64,000 nucleotides of DNA, taken from NCBI RefSeq assembly GCF_017874415.1, contig NZ_JAGGLM010000013.1:1-64000 (forward strand). The letters are read 5' to 3'. The stretch is from Clostridium algifaecis. Lineage in GTDB: Bacteria > Bacillota > Clostridia > Clostridiales > Clostridiaceae. Every line of letters begins with the position of its first letter. The first letter of the stretch is position 1. Positions 35,772 through 44,878 of the stretch are shown here, piece by piece. The notes beneath the pieces were generated by a model, which saw only the letters and a program-made list of their open reading frames with translations, had not been told where the DNA came from and made no database searches. Position numbers and translations under genes: made by a program.

Positions 35772-36392
35772 CTATTTACCAAACTTCTCAATGTAAAGAG
35801 GGGTGATGACTGTGTTAAGATAGATTCGAAGCATCTTTTCTATATAGAACTCAACATCAAAGCTGTCTCCACATAGTCCCCATTCAAATATTACACCTTT
35901 TGCTACCATACAAATATTTGCACCTATCTCTTCGGCACTTTCATCAGTTTTTACATATCCAAGGTTTTGTGCATGAACCACCTGTTGAAGAATAAGCATT
36001 GAGTAGCTTTCTCCAGACATATTATCTCGATTAAGTAATAAAGAATTTTTAATATTATAATAGCTTCTAACATATTGCACACCTATTTGTTTTGTATATC
36101 TAATATTATGTAAATGAATTTCAACAATGATATCTATAAAATTATCTTTGTGCAAAGACATTTGATTATCAAAGCTATACTCATCATAGCATGCGTGCAT
36201 ATAAAAAGCAATTAAACTTTCCTTAGAATCAAAATAATGAAAAAATGTACCGTTAGAAATTCCAGCTAATTTACAAATATTTTTCACTGTTAGATGTGAT
36301 ATATCATTTGATTTTAGAAGCTCAATAGCCGCATCTAAAATTTTTTGTTTTGTTTTTTTTGATTTGATTTCTCGTGGGGTTGATAATTCCAT
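35772..36392 (-). CDS. TetR-family regulator
   Basis: A 206-residue repressor. The N-terminal helix-turn-helix spans KTKQKILDAAIELLKSNDIS and VKNICKLAGISNGTFFHYFD (residues about 12-55). The rest is an all-helical ligand domain. The ATG at 36392 follows AGGAGAGTTATAT; the upstream TTG lacks a site. It is divergent from the SDR-MFS-flavin reductase operon. A perfect TAGAGT-TT-ACTCTA dyad near the start point of that operon is the likely operator. Confidence 0.9.
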   Translation of the reverse strand: MELSTPREIKSKKTKQKILDAAIELLKSNDISHLTVKNICKLAGISNGTFFHYFDSKESLIAFYMHACYDEYSFDNQMSLHKDNFIDIIVEIHLHNIRYTKQIGVQYVRSYYNIKNSLLLNRDNMSGESYSMLILQQVVHAQNLGYVKTDESAEEIGANICMVAKGVIFEWGLCGDSFDVEFYIEKMLRIYLNTVITPLYIEKFGK

Positions 36393-36478
36393 ATATAACT
36401 CTCCTAAATAAATTTTGTTAGTAAGCAATAATGAAAACCTTACTATTCATATATTAACACAAAATAGATAAATTTGCA

Positions 36479-36532
36479 TTGACAAATTAATAACAAATTG
36501 ATAATCTATATTTAAATCTAGAGTTTACTCTA
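36479..36532 (+). promoter_or_regulatory. promoter and candidate TetR operator of the SDR-MFS-OYE operon
   Basis: TTGACA at 36479-36484, a 17-base spacer, and TAATCT at 36502-36507 form a sigma-A-like promoter facing the SDR gene. A perfect 14-base palindrome TAGAGTTTACTCTA at 36519-36532 covers the region just after the expected start point, a position suited to repression by the divergent TetR protein. Confidence 0.65.
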
Positions 36533-36582
36533 ATTCATTAAATTAAAATTATCGCAAATAAAATTTTATGGAGGATGTTTTG

Positions 36583-37443
36583 ATGAATAATTACTTAAAC
36601 TTTAAAGGAAAAAATTGTGTAGTAACTGGTGCAGCAACTGGGGTAGGAAGAGCAGTAGCCACTAAGTTTATGGAACTCGGGGCTAATGTTTATGCCATGG
36701 ATATTAATAAGGTATCGGATGTGACTAAGTACATAAAAGTTGATTTATGCCGAAAAGACCAAATTGATAATGCAATTACTCAGCTACCTGATAAAATAGA
36801 TGTATTAATTTCTAATGCTGCACTAGCTGGCACTACCTTTATGGATTATGTTTTTACTGTGCCTGAGGTGTTTTCAGTAAACTATATTGCTTGTAGATAT
36901 TTAGTTGAAAGTCTTATACCTAGGATGCCTAGAGGAAGTAGCATTGCAGTGGTTTCTTCAACTACAGGAGAAAACTGGAAAGATAAAATGGATTTATTAG
37001 GAGACTTATATGAAAATGGAGACACCTTTGAAAAGGCAGTAGTTTGGGCAGAAAACCATATTTATGATGAAAGAGTATTTAATGGCACTGAAAGACCTGA
37101 CTGTTTATATACTTTCAGCAAGGAGGCTCTTATATATTTTGTAAAAAGAGCTAGTTTTGATATTCTTAAGAAGGGAGTACGAATAAATGTTTTGTGTCCA
37201 GGTGGAATTGATACTCCTATGGTAGATGAAATAGCTCGCATTGTAGGAACACATGAATATGATAAAGCTGCAACAAATCCGATTATGGATCGAGCTGCTA
37301 CCCCTGAAGAAATTGCAGATTGTTTACTATTCTTAAGCAGTAGCCTATCATTTAGCTTAAATGGTTGTGATATTACAGCTGATTTTGGATTCACCCCTGG
37401 AGTAATGTTTCAAAGATGCACACCAAATGGAGAATTTATATAA
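36583..37443 (+). CDS. short-chain dehydrogenase (hydroxysteroid dehydrogenase-like)
   Basis: A 286-residue classical-type SDR. The cofactor motif TGAATGVGRAVA is near residue 15, NAALAG near 83, the catalytic Ser in VVSSTTGENW near 128, Tyr and Lys in YTFSKEALIYF near 180, and PGGIDTPM near 206. An insertion of about 35 residues between Ser and Tyr is like that in 3-alpha-hydroxysteroid dehydrogenases of the BaiA/HsdA kind. The start at 36583 follows GGAGG. It is the first gene of the TetR-controlled operon with an MFS transporter and an old-yellow-enzyme reductase. The substrate class is inference from context. Confidence 0.85.
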   Translation: MNNYLNFKGKNCVVTGAATGVGRAVATKFMELGANVYAMDINKVSDVTKYIKVDLCRKDQIDNAITQLPDKIDVLISNAALAGTTFMDYVFTVPEVFSVNYIACRYLVESLIPRMPRGSSIAVVSSTTGENWKDKMDLLGDLYENGDTFEKAVVWAENHIYDERVFNGTERPDCLYTFSKEALIYFVKRASFDILKKGVRINVLCPGGIDTPMVDEIARIVGTHEYDKAATNPIMDRAATPEEIADCLLFLSSSLSFSLNGCDITADFGFTPGVMFQRCTPNGEFI

Positions 37444-37483
37444 ATAACAACATAAATTAATATTTTAAAGGATTGGTGAAAAA

Positions 37484-38743
37484 ATGAAAAAAACTAAATT
37501 TTCAGGTTATAAAGTTGCTTTTGGAGCTTTAATAGTATTGTTTGTTCATAACGGAATAATGGGTACGCTTGGTCTCTTTTTACCAGAGATTTCAACAGGG
37601 TTAAAAGTACCTATTAGTCAGGTTTCACTTGGATTAACAATTTCATCTGCTGTTGCATTTATTATAAGTTTGTTTGTAGGTAAATTATTAATAAAATTTT
37701 CTCCCAAATATATTCTTTTGTTAGGATCGATAACAACCTGTTTACAATGCTTTGTTTATGGAAGTGCATCTTCCCTATGGATACTATATTTGGGATCTGT
37801 AATAGAAGGGTTTACAACTGGAATTGCTACAACTACATGTATCGCTGCATTAATTAAACAATGGTTCGTTGAAAAAAGATCTTCAATGATTGGTTATGTA
37901 TTTGGAGGAGCAATGCTCGGAAGTGCATTGTTCATGACTTTAACAGGAATATTGATTCAAGGAATTGGCTATAGACATACATATTATGTACTTGGAGCAA
38001 TAGCAATAATTATTGCTATACCTGCTAATATTATTTTTATCAAAAAGGGGCCTGAAAAACTTGGACAGAAGCCACTTGGATGGGAGAAGGAAGAAGAAAT
38101 TGAAGCTGCATTAAACGCTGAAACCCAAAATGCAAAAGGAGTAACTTTAACTCAAGCGACAAAAAGTCCTTCTTTCTGGTTAATTTTGCTTGTGGGCACA
38201 ATTTTTGCTGGATTAAGTATTGGGTTTGCAACATTTGTTCCTTCGTTCTGGCAGGAAGAGGGGATGGATCCAGTTAAATCTGCTTACTTGATTACTATTT
38301 ATAGCTTGGTAGCCACTATTGCAACAATTGCATCTGGAAAAATTGCTGATAAATTTGGGAATAAAGTATTTGTTACCTATTTACATTTAGCCTTTATTGC
38401 AGCTATGGGTTGTGCAGTATTATCTAGAGGAAACTTATCTCCAATATTTGTTGGTGGTTCAATACTGTTTGCTGCAATTGCATTTCCAATTTATACAACT
38501 ATAATTCCTACAATTACATCAGAAATTTTTGGGAGTTTAGACTATGAAAAAATAACTGGTATATTTATGGCAGGATTATATATTGGACTTTGCTTGGTAT
38601 CACCAATATGTGGTTATATTCATGATATAACAGGAAGTTTTTCATCATCATTTATTTTCCTAGGTGTTGCTGCACTTATTTCATTGATATGTATACTAAT
38701 AGCCTTGAAATTATCACCAATGAAAAAGGTGAGTAATAACTAG
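37484..38743 (+). CDS. MFS transporter (OFA/BaiG-like)
   Basis: A 419-residue protein with 12 hydrophobic segments and the loop motifs of the major facilitator superfamily (KLLIKFSPKYILLLG in loop 2-3, GKIADKFGNKVF in loop 8-9). It looks like the oxalate/formate antiporter group that includes uptake proteins of anaerobic substrate-conversion operons. A central hydrophilic loop lies near residues 190-220. The gene lies 40 bases after the SDR and 77 bases before the flavin reductase on the same strand. It probably moves the substrate or product of those enzymes. Confidence 0.88.
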   Translation: MKKTKFSGYKVAFGALIVLFVHNGIMGTLGLFLPEISTGLKVPISQVSLGLTISSAVAFIISLFVGKLLIKFSPKYILLLGSITTCLQCFVYGSASSLWILYLGSVIEGFTTGIATTTCIAALIKQWFVEKRSSMIGYVFGGAMLGSALFMTLTGILIQGIGYRHTYYVLGAIAIIIAIPANIIFIKKGPEKLGQKPLGWEKEEEIEAALNAETQNAKGVTLTQATKSPSFWLILLVGTIFAGLSIGFATFVPSFWQEEGMDPVKSAYLITIYSLVATIATIASGKIADKFGNKVFVTYLHLAFIAAMGCAVLSRGNLSPIFVGGSILFAAIAFPIYTTIIPTITSEIFGSLDYEKITGIFMAGLYIGLCLVSPICGYIHDITGSFSSSFIFLGVAALISLICILIALKLSPMKKVSNN

Positions 38744-38820
38744 TTAGATAAGATTGGAGATAAGTTTGAAAGAAATGCTTTCATGACGTTTTGCTCCTCA
38801 AGAAAGGAATGATCATAATT

Positions 38821-40782
38821 ATGAAATATAAAAATATGTTAGCAAAAGGAAGAATAGGATCTCTAGAAATAAAAAACAGATTAATAATGCCCGCTATGTC
38901 AGAGACATTAACTGATAAATATGGCCAGTACATGGAAGATGAAAGAGCGTATTATGAAGAAAGGGCAAAAGGTGGAACAGGACTAATAATCACCTCCTTT
39001 TGTGCAGTTGATCCCAAAGGCCTAGGAGCTCCAAATCAGTTGGGAGCATATGATATTTCTCAAGTAGTTGGATTGAAAAAAATCTCAGATGGCGTTCATA
39101 GATATGATGGAAGGATTTTTTTACAGCTTCACCATGCAGGCCGTGCTGCTAGTTCAGATGTTATTGGAGAGCAACCAGTTGGACCTAGTGCAATACCTTG
39201 TCCACTAGATTTTGGTGGCACACTTGAAATGCCAAGGGAAATGTCAAATGCTGAAGTGAAAGAAATGGTAAACAAATTTGTGTTTGCAGCAAAAATTGCT
39301 AAGAGAGCAAATTTCGATGGTGTGGAATTACATTGTGCTCATTCTTATTTATTAAACCAATTTATTAGTCCACTTTCTAACCAAAGGACAGATGAGTATG
39401 GTGGAAATACAGAAAATAGAGTAAGAATAATTAAAGAAATTATTAGTGGAATAAAAGAAACTTGCGGCCAAAATTTCCCGGTTTCAGTTAGGTTATCAGG
39501 AAATGATGGGATTGAGGGTGGAATAGATATTGAAGAAGCTGTTAAGATTGCAATTCTTATTGAAAAATATGGAGCAGATATTATAAATGTATCCGCTGGT
39601 GGATATGAAGCAACTCAGCTTTGCATACCAACTGCAGGTTATGAACAAGGATTAAACGTATATTTGGCCGCAACAATAAAAAAAGCTGTTAGAATTCCAG
39701 TTGCAATTGTTGGAATGATAAGAGATTACGATTTTGCAGACCAAATTATAGAAAAGGGAGATGCTGATTTTATATGTATGGGCAGACCACACATAGCTGA
39801 TCCGTATATTGTAAATAAATTGGAGACAGGGCGAGAAAAAGAAATCAGACAATGTATTACTTGTTTGCATTGTGTAGAATCAGCAGACGAAGGAAGAATG
39901 GCTTGCGCAATTAACCCAGTACTAGGATATGAAAAAGATTTTAGGAATTTTCATAAGAACGGTAATGGCAAAAATGTTGTAGTTATTGGAGGAGGTCCAA
40001 GTGGATGCGAAGCCGCAAGAGTTTTAGCAATAAGAGGATATAGGGTAGTATTGTTTGAAAAGAAAAGCAAACTTGGAGGACAGGTTAATCTTGCTGCAGT
40101 TCCTCCAAATAAAGAAAGGATGTATTTATTATCAGATTACTACACATACATTCTTGAAAAACTTGGAGTAAAAATAGTATACAATACTGAAGCAAATCTG
40201 GAAAATGTTAAGGCTAATAATCCTTATGCGGTATTTATTGCTACTGGAAGTGGCCCTGTAATTCCGCCAATTGAAGGGATAAAATCCGAAAATGTATTGA
40301 CCGCTGAAAGCATTCTTGAAGGAAATGTTAAGCTTGAAGGTAAAAGAGTAGCAATTGTTGGTTCGGGAAATACTGGAATTGAAACAGCAGAATACTTACT
40401 TCACCTTAATAATACAGTTACTTTGGTTGACATGCTGCCTGAAATTGGAATGTTGGCAAGTACTAGTGGCATGTATGCGTTAGCTGATGTTATGAAATCT
40501 GGTGTTGAAACCTTAGCAGGACACAAACTGTCATCAATAAATGGAACATCCGTTGAATTCATTAATGTGGAGAACAATGGGAAAGTAACTAAGGAATTTG
40601 ATTATGTTATATTATCTCTAGGGGTACGAAAAATAGATACTCTGTTAAAAGAGATGACAAGAGAGTTTAAAAGGGTTAAGGCAATCGGAGATGCATATCA
40701 AACTGGCAATATTGCATCTGCAGTAAAAAGCGGATTTTATGCAGGTTATTTCTTTGAAGATGAAATAGATGAAATGGTGTAG
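38821..40782 (+). CDS. old yellow enzyme-type NADH:flavin oxidoreductase (BaiCD/BaiH/FadH-like)
   Basis: A 653-residue enzyme. Residues 1-345 are an FMN barrel (QLHHAGRAAS near 101, ELHCAHSYLLNQFISPLSNQ near 172). A 4Fe-4S motif CITCLHCVESADEGRMAC lies near 345. The C-terminal half has an FAD-binding VVIGGGPSGCEAARVLA near 388 and an NAD(P)H-binding VAIVGSGNTGIETAEYL near 510. Length and layout match 2,4-dienoyl-CoA reductase and BaiCD/BaiH bile-acid enoate reductases. It should reduce an activated C=C bond with electrons passed from NADH through FAD and Fe-S to FMN. The ATG at 38821 is preferred over 38791, since the FMN domain begins there. Confidence 0.93.
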   Translation: MKYKNMLAKGRIGSLEIKNRLIMPAMSETLTDKYGQYMEDERAYYEERAKGGTGLIITSFCAVDPKGLGAPNQLGAYDISQVVGLKKISDGVHRYDGRIFLQLHHAGRAASSDVIGEQPVGPSAIPCPLDFGGTLEMPREMSNAEVKEMVNKFVFAAKIAKRANFDGVELHCAHSYLLNQFISPLSNQRTDEYGGNTENRVRIIKEIISGIKETCGQNFPVSVRLSGNDGIEGGIDIEEAVKIAILIEKYGADIINVSAGGYEATQLCIPTAGYEQGLNVYLAATIKKAVRIPVAIVGMIRDYDFADQIIEKGDADFICMGRPHIADPYIVNKLETGREKEIRQCITCLHCVESADEGRMACAINPVLGYEKDFRNFHKNGNGKNVVVIGGGPSGCEAARVLAIRGYRVVLFEKKSKLGGQVNLAAVPPNKERMYLLSDYYTYILEKLGVKIVYNTEANLENVKANNPYAVFIATGSGPVIPPIEGIKSENVLTAESILEGNVKLEGKRVAIVGSGNTGIETAEYLLHLNNTVTLVDMLPEIGMLASTSGMYALADVMKSGVETLAGHKLSSINGTSVEFINVENNGKVTKEFDYVILSLGVRKIDTLLKEMTREFKRVKAIGDAYQTGNIASAVKSGFYAGYFFEDEIDEMV

Positions 40783-40824
40783 ATATATACATAATTGAAT
40801 AGTTAATATTAAGGGGAATACATG

Positions 40825-40855
40825 ATCACTCAACGTTTAATAAGTGTTGGGTGAT
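40825..40855 (+). terminator. terminator of the SDR-MFS-OYE operon
   Basis: ATCACTCAAC (40825-40834) pairs with GTTGGGTGAT (40846-40855) with one G-T wobble, followed by TATTTTA. It lies 43 bases past the operon stop. Confidence 0.8.
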
Positions 40856-40860
40856 TATTT

Positions 40861-41273
40861 TACATTGAATCTCGAGCACTGGATTTTCTTTGTATAGTAA
40901 AGAAGATTTATCTGTAAGTAGCAAATTCGATAATATAAGGGCATTGCTTCATTAGGTGACAAATCCAGTTAAGCTGAAAGCCTAGTAAAAGTAATCATCA
41001 AGGAGCCTTCTAGCTATTTACTGTCCGTATAAGAAATTATATGTATAAAGTGTGGTGACAAAGTGTTTGAAAAAATGTGAGCAAAAATACAGGGGGTAAC
41101 ATAAAGTGAATCCTGCTGTATAGTAAGTGGGTCTAATAATTAATATTAGAAGGAAAATAATTCTTACTTTGAGCATAGTTGGCAATAAAAAATATAATGC
41201 TTGTCTACAATAAATATTAATGCTAAAATAAAAATGTACAATAAAATTAAAGATTATAGGTGGAGGATTTTAA
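40861..41273. other. 413-base stretch without a recognisable gene
   Basis: AT-rich DNA before the HxlR-type gene. Stops occur in all frames, no open frame over about 25 codons carries a start and ribosome binding site, and I see no riboswitch or repeat. The last 60 bases should hold the HxlR promoter. It may be decayed coding sequence, but nothing can be named. Confidence 0.5.
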
Positions 41274-41618
41274 GTGAAACTTAGAAAGGAATGTACTTGC
41301 CCATTAGAAATTACACATGATATTTTAAAAGGGAAATGGAAAACAGTTATTTTATGGCAATTAAAACATTATGGAAAAACTTCTCTTTCTCAATTAGAAA
41401 AAGATATTAAAGGGATCAGCCAGAAGATGCTACTTGAACAATTAAATGAATTACGAGATTTTGGCTTGGTAGATAAAATACAGCATGACGGTTATCCATT
41501 AAGAGTAGATTATTTCCTTACGGAAGGAAGAGGAGAAAAGATAATAAAGGCTTTGGAAATCATGCAAGAAATAGGTGAAGAATATTTAAATGAAAAAATA
41601 AAAAGCATTGATACTTAA
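41274..41618 (+). CDS. HxlR-family regulator
   Basis: A 114-residue winged-helix regulator with the family signature CPLEITHDILKGKWKTVILW near residue 10 and SQKMLLEQLNELRDFGLVDK near 45. The N-terminal CTC/CPL cysteine pair is the kind used by redox- or aldehyde-sensing HxlR proteins. It starts with GTG behind GGTGGAGG. It is followed in the same direction by the MBL hydrolase and isochorismatase genes, which it may regulate. Confidence 0.9.
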   Translation: MKLRKECTCPLEITHDILKGKWKTVILWQLKHYGKTSLSQLEKDIKGISQKMLLEQLNELRDFGLVDKIQHDGYPLRVDYFLTEGRGEKIIKALEIMQEIGEEYLNEKIKSIDT

Positions 41619-41780
41619 AGTATTCAAGTATTGACGTTTTTTACTATTAGATTAAATTATGATACACACAAAAAAGTGGGTAATTTTCAAAATAAATTAT
41701 TGATGATATTATAAACCTATCAAAGCTTTAGAGATAAAGATACAAGGCTAATAAGCTGAAGGAGTTTGAGGGTAAATATA

Positions 41781-42410
41781 ATGAAAAAATTATTACTACA
41801 CGGGGAAATACCGGTTAACTGTTATTTTATTGTTCATAACAATAAGTGTTATATAGTTGATCCAGGATATGAAAAAGAAAAACTTTTAAATTATGTTAAG
41901 ACAAATAATTTAGAAGTTTTGGGGATACTACTAACCCATGGTCATATAGATCATATAGGTGCAATAGACTGTTTTGATTTACCTGTTTACTTGCACAAAG
42001 ATGAATATGAAATATTATGTGATAATCATAAAAATGGATTTGAGTTCTATGGAAGAGAGAAAACATATTCATTAAATGATATAAATATAGTAAAAATTGA
42101 CGAAACAACTGTTTTACCGCTTGGTGATAAAAATATTAAAGTGATTCACACACCAGGACATACTATTGGAAGTGTATGTTATAAGATAGATGATGATTTG
42201 TATACAGGAGATACTCTTTTTAAAGAAGCTGTTGGTAAATGGACTTTTCCAACAGGAGATTTAGATACTCTTAAAAGGTCAATAATTCACTTGATTGATA
42301 GACATAAGAATTTTATTAGAATACATCCAGCACATGGAGAGAGCAGTACAATAGAATATGAAAAACAATTTAATTATTTTTATAAAATATGGAAAAATGA
42401 AAAATTATAA
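41781..42410 (+). CDS. MBL-fold metallohydrolase (glyoxalase II-like), paralogue 2
   Basis: A 209-residue hydrolase closely related to the one at 34916 (both begin MKK-LLL-GEI-VNCYF). Zinc motifs THGHIDHIGAID, HTPGHTIGSV, LYTGDTLFKEAVGK and HPAHGESSTIE are intact. The start at 41781 is chosen because the paralogue aligns there. The isochorismatase gene follows 20 bases later, forming the undamaged version of the cassette. Confidence 0.9.
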   Translation: MKKLLLHGEIPVNCYFIVHNNKCYIVDPGYEKEKLLNYVKTNNLEVLGILLTHGHIDHIGAIDCFDLPVYLHKDEYEILCDNHKNGFEFYGREKTYSLNDINIVKIDETTVLPLGDKNIKVIHTPGHTIGSVCYKIDDDLYTGDTLFKEAVGKWTFPTGDLDTLKRSIIHLIDRHKNFIRIHPAHGESSTIEYEKQFNYFYKIWKNEKL

Positions 42411-42430
42411 ATTTTAGGAGGTTTTTATTA

Positions 42431-42949
42431 ATGAAAAAAGCACTTTTAGTTATTGATTTACAAAATGATTATTTTGAAGGTGGTAAGTTTCCGCTATGGA
42501 ATACTGAAAAAACATTAGAAAACATAGAAAAAGCAATAGTAAAAGCAAATGATAAAAATATACCAATAATATTAATTCAGCATATTGCAGATAGCAGTCA
42601 AGGTATAGCTCCATTTTTTAATGAAGGTACTCATGGAGCTGAAATTCATCAGAGAATATTAAAAGCTGCTCCTAATGCAAAAATAGTAATTAAAGCATTT
42701 GCTGACAGTTTCCATAAAACAAATTTAGAAGAAGTATTATCAGAACTTGGAGTAGAAGAGCTTCTTGTATGCGGAATGATGACACAAAATTGCGTAACTC
42801 ATACAGCTATTTCTAAGGAAGCAGAAAAATACAGTGTAAAAATATTACCAGATTGCTGTACAACTATAAATGAGCCAATACATCTAATAGCACTTCATGC
42901 AGTATCAACACGAACTGAATTTATTAATTCTGATGAAGCATTAATGTAG
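42431..42949 (+). CDS. isochorismatase-family cysteine hydrolase
   Basis: A 172-residue hydrolase of the isochorismatase/nicotinamidase fold. The catalytic Asp is in LLVIDLQNDYFEGG near residue 8, the Lys in AKIVIKAFADSFHKT near 86, and the nucleophilic Cys in VCGMMTQNCVTHTA near 117. The triad is complete. GGAGG precedes the ATG. The coupling with an MBL hydrolase and HxlR regulator suggests stepwise hydrolysis of an unknown amide or ester; the actual substrate cannot be read from the sequence. Confidence 0.9.
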   Translation: MKKALLVIDLQNDYFEGGKFPLWNTEKTLENIEKAIVKANDKNIPIILIQHIADSSQGIAPFFNEGTHGAEIHQRILKAAPNAKIVIKAFADSFHKTNLEEVLSELGVEELLVCGMMTQNCVTHTAISKEAEKYSVKILPDCCTTINEPIHLIALHAVSTRTEFINSDEALM

Positions 42950-42974
42950 AATTTACTATAATAAATAAAGGAAC

Positions 42975-43010
42975 ATACTGCTATGATATATACAATGGCA
43001 ATAGTATTAG
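42975..43010 (+). repeat. 36-bp direct repeat, copy 2
   Basis: Identical over 36 bases to 21371-21406. Here it lies 25 bases after the isochorismatase stop and just before a terminator and an IS91-like element, with no phage gene around it. Identity starts and ends sharply on both sides. Confidence 0.85.
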
Positions 43011-43020
43011 CTGTTTTTTT

Positions 43021-43052
43021 AGCCTTGAAGCGTTTATATACGCCTCAGGGCT
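43021..43052 (+). terminator. terminator before the IS91-like element
   Basis: AGCCTTGAAGCG (43021-43032) pairs with CGCCTCAGGGCT (43041-43052) with a few mismatches and is followed by a run of seven T. Confidence 0.75.
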
Positions 43053-43224
43053 TTTTTTATTATATAGGAATTTTCTATTTTTTGGCCTCAAAAAAATGCC
43101 CGGTAGGGCTTGAAAAAACTTATGCGCAGCCTTTGTTGAAAATATTAACAGGTAAATAATTACATGACTTAAAAGCGATAATAATGTAAAATATACTAAA
43201 GTATTTTTCAGAGGATAAGAAGAT

Positions 43225-44448
43225 ATGGGAGTAATTAAAAAGATTTTTAAAGAAAATTGGAATGAGTTTACAATATTATATTCTGATAAGATAAGAAAAA
43301 CTATATTCAAGGAAGTAGAAAAAATGCTTGAGTGTGGTTCTTTAGAAAAAGGGTTTATAGAATTTAAGTGCGAAGCATGTGGAGAAATAAAAAGAGTAGG
43401 ATTTAGATGTAAAAGTAGGTTTTGTACATCATGTGGAAAAATAAGATGTGATGATTGGGCAGAAGAAATGACTGGAAGATTAATAAATGTAGTACACAGA
43501 CATATGGTTTTTACAATACCAAAAGAACTCAGAAAAATATTTGCAGAAAAAAGAGAGTTACTTTGCTTAATACCACAATGTGCAGCTAAAGCAGTAATAA
43601 GCTACTTTAAGGATAGAAATAAAAAAGAATCATTTACCCCAGGAATAGTATCAGTAATACACACATTTGGAAGAGATTTAAAATGGAATCCACATGTACA
43701 TATGCTTGTCACCGAAGGTGGAGAGGGTAATGTAACTATTTTTAAGAAAATGAACTATATAAGTTATGAAGCATTAAGAAAAAGGTGGCAAAAGCTTCTT
43801 TTAGACGAGTTAGAATTAAAAATGATAAATAAGAAGAAGTGGTTCAGAGAATTAAAAAATAAAATATATAAGAATACAAAAGAAGGATTTTATGTATATG
43901 CAAAAGGTATAGTTAAAACAGCAGAAGCTGCTTTAAAATATGTGGGAAGATATGCAGCAAGACCGGCTATTGCAGAATCGAGAATAATTAAGTATGATGG
44001 AAAAAAAGTTACGTTCTATTATGAAAGACATGAAGATGGTAAAAGAGTAGAAGAAACATTGGATGTTATAGATTTTATAGGAAAATTAATAAGACATATT
44101 CCTGAAAAAGGGTTCAAGATGATAAGATATTATGGAATATATGCAAAAAGTAAAAAACATAGAGAAAGGTTTTTTAAATTAATGAGGGAGGCAATATTAG
44201 AAACGAAAAGAAAATTAAGAAAATGGAAGTATAGAATACTTAAGTATTTTGGAGTAGATGCGCTTGAATGCGATAAGTGCGGAGCACAAATGCGTTTCTA
44301 TGATATAGTTTATGAAGGCGAAAGTATTAGAGAAAAATTGAGAAAGAAAATTTTAGATGATAATAAAAGGAAACTTGAAGAATTGATGCATACATATGGG
44401 GTGATAAAAGGACTAATTCATGATAAAATGGAACCACTATATATATAA
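43225..44448 (+). CDS. IS91-family transposase
   Basis: A 407-residue HUH transposase. The N-terminal zinc-binding region has CEACGEIKRVGFRCKSRFC and CTSCGKIRCDDW near residues 47-75. The HUH metal motif is LKWNPHVHMLVTEGG near residue 155, and the active tyrosines are in ALKYVGRYAARPAI near 235. A C-terminal zinc pair (CDKCGAQM) lies near 352. All motifs are intact and the length is normal, so it may be active. Confidence 0.9.
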   Translation: MGVIKKIFKENWNEFTILYSDKIRKTIFKEVEKMLECGSLEKGFIEFKCEACGEIKRVGFRCKSRFCTSCGKIRCDDWAEEMTGRLINVVHRHMVFTIPKELRKIFAEKRELLCLIPQCAAKAVISYFKDRNKKESFTPGIVSVIHTFGRDLKWNPHVHMLVTEGGEGNVTIFKKMNYISYEALRKRWQKLLLDELELKMINKKKWFRELKNKIYKNTKEGFYVYAKGIVKTAEAALKYVGRYAARPAIAESRIIKYDGKKVTFYYERHEDGKRVEETLDVIDFIGKLIRHIPEKGFKMIRYYGIYAKSKKHRERFFKLMREAILETKRKLRKWKYRILKYFGVDALECDKCGAQMRFYDIVYEGESIREKLRKKILDDNKRKLEELMHTYGVIKGLIHDKMEPLYI

Positions 44449-44466
44449 ATAAGGATGGAAAGTATA

Positions 44467-44736
44467 ATGGGAAAAAAGAACAAAAAGATAAGAGATAAGC
44501 AAAGAGCAAAATTTAAAGCTAAAAGTGATAAGAGTAAAGAGTTAGAAGAATCAATACAATATGTATGCACTGAATGTGGAGAAGAAGAACTGATTCCAGA
44601 AGGAGTAGTACAATATTTTGATATTATGGATGATGGGGATATATTAGAACCGCCCACTTTTACTTGTGAAAAATGTGGTGGACTAATGAAACCTAAGAAA
44701 TATGAAGGAGTTCATGGTATAACTTATGAACTTTAA
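44467..44736 (+). CDS. zinc-ribbon protein, IS91-like passenger
   Basis: An 89-residue protein. A basic N-terminus (GKKNKKIRDKQRAKFKAKSD) is followed by two CxxC knuckles (VCTECGEEEL and FTCEKCGGLM), a zinc ribbon. The ATG at 44467 lies 18 bases after the transposase stop with AAGGATGG upstream. It is probably part of the mobile unit. I know of no assigned function. Confidence 0.7.
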   Translation: MGKKNKKIRDKQRAKFKAKSDKSKELEESIQYVCTECGEEELIPEGVVQYFDIMDDGDILEPPTFTCEKCGGLMKPKKYEGVHGITYEL

Positions 44737-44858
44737 AATGCGATAGCATTCTGAATGCTTTCGCGTTTGGTTTAAGTGTAATAAATTAACTTAAAAGTGA
44801 TAATTATACTGAATGATTCAGAATGCAAGCTACCGCTTCAAAAGCGATAGCTATAAAA

Positions 44859-44878
44859 GCGTGGCTAAAAAGCCACGC
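44859..44878 (+). terminator. perfect hairpin after the IS91-like unit
   Basis: GCGTGGCT and AGCCACGC with an AAAA loop, followed by CTATTTTATTAT. It can end the zinc-ribbon transcript and may also be the terminal hairpin of the IS91-like element. Confidence 0.75.
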
